DNA of 5,443 nucleotides. Origin: Planctomycetaceae bacterium (GTDB taxonomy: Bacteria; Planctomycetota; Planctomycetia; Planctomycetales; Planctomycetaceae). The notes beneath the pieces are model-generated. The model had not been told where the DNA came from, did not search any database, and was given only the letters and a program-made list of their open reading frames with translations. Positions 5,347 through 5,443 of this stretch are shown here, in pieces. Position numbers and translations under genes: made by a program. Positions within the stretch are counted from its first letter, which is position 1, and the number at the start of each line of letters is the position of its first letter. The stretch covers positions 1 to 5,443 of the forward strand of contig CANHVD010000445.1 of assembly GCA_947463775.1 (NCBI GenBank). Reading direction: 5' to 3'.

Positions 5347-5443
5347 TTGAATCATCTTAGTTTCTTCCTACTGCTGTTATCTTTTATCCCACTGGAGCGT
5401 CTGCAGAGTGATGAGATCCCCGGGCAGCCGGTACCGGATTTTC
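5347..5443 (+). CDS. Start of a secreted protein, possibly redoxin-like; 3' end beyond the window
   Basis: Only 32 residues are visible, starting at TTG. They form a signal-peptide-like N-terminus (MNHLSFFLLLLSFIPLERLQS) with a hydrophobic core of about ten residues and possible cleavage after LQS. IPGQPVPDF follows and runs into the window edge. G-x-x-x-P-D-F soon after a signal peptide is how many periplasmic redoxins (TlpA, AhpC/TSA or SCO-like thioredoxin folds) begin, but no catalytic cysteines are in view, so the family is a guess. An in-frame TTG at 5317 would add MRRNPQKGDI and give a more basic n-region, but it has a poor ribosome site and sits in a small hairpin; 5347 is preferred. 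The gene follows the DUF1501 gene on the same strand after a 234-nt gap, so it probably has its own promoter. Confidence 0.6.
   Translation, partial: MNHLSFFLLLLSFIPLERLQSDEIPGQPVPDF

Overview
The window looks like chromosomal DNA from a planctomycete (Planctomycetota). This is inferred from gene content, not from a marker gene: a Tat-exported DUF1501 protein next to a secreted propeller-type glycosidase-like protein, a long-form thioredoxin-type arsenate reductase of the CTHNSRRSH type, weak Shine-Dalgarno use, and long intergenic gaps carrying dispersed-looking palindromes. By eye GC is moderate, somewhat above 50 %. All supported genes lie on the + strand. No RNA genes, insertion sequences or CRISPR arrays were seen.

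Region 1 (1-1656) is the downstream part of an arsenic-resistance locus. Positions 1-765 encode the complete second ATPase half (A2) of ArsA; the left edge of the window cuts the gene exactly at the A2 P-loop. After a 237-nt gap holding an 8-bp stem-loop and a 15-nt perfect dyad comes an ArsC-like arsenate reductase (start chosen at 1003). It keeps the three redox cysteines and the Asp-Pro acid of the thioredoxin-coupled family. Together they fit a standard route: arsenate is reduced to arsenite, and ArsA powers arsenite export through a membrane partner that must be encoded outside the window.

Region 2 (1657-2046) is a 390-nt gene-free spacer separating the arsenic genes from unrelated secreted-protein genes.

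Region 3 (2047-5112) holds two exported proteins of the planctomycete envelope or periplasm repertoire: a Sec-secreted glycosidase-like beta-propeller protein and a Tat-exported DUF1501 protein. They are 252 nt apart, with a REP-like composite palindrome in the gap. Both appear to start at GTG rather than at the most upstream in-frame start codon, because each GTG has a purine-rich ribosome site at good spacing.

Region 4 (5113-5443) has a strong bulged hairpin and then the start of another secreted protein (TTG start with a good ribosome site). Its first residues after the signal peptide resemble the beginning of a redoxin (thioredoxin-like) domain.

I do not see a convincing undescribed multi-gene system. 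The points most worth checking are the repeat-like palindromes, the variant arsenate reductase P-loop, the dyads between arsA and arsC, and the run of three non-ATG starts.
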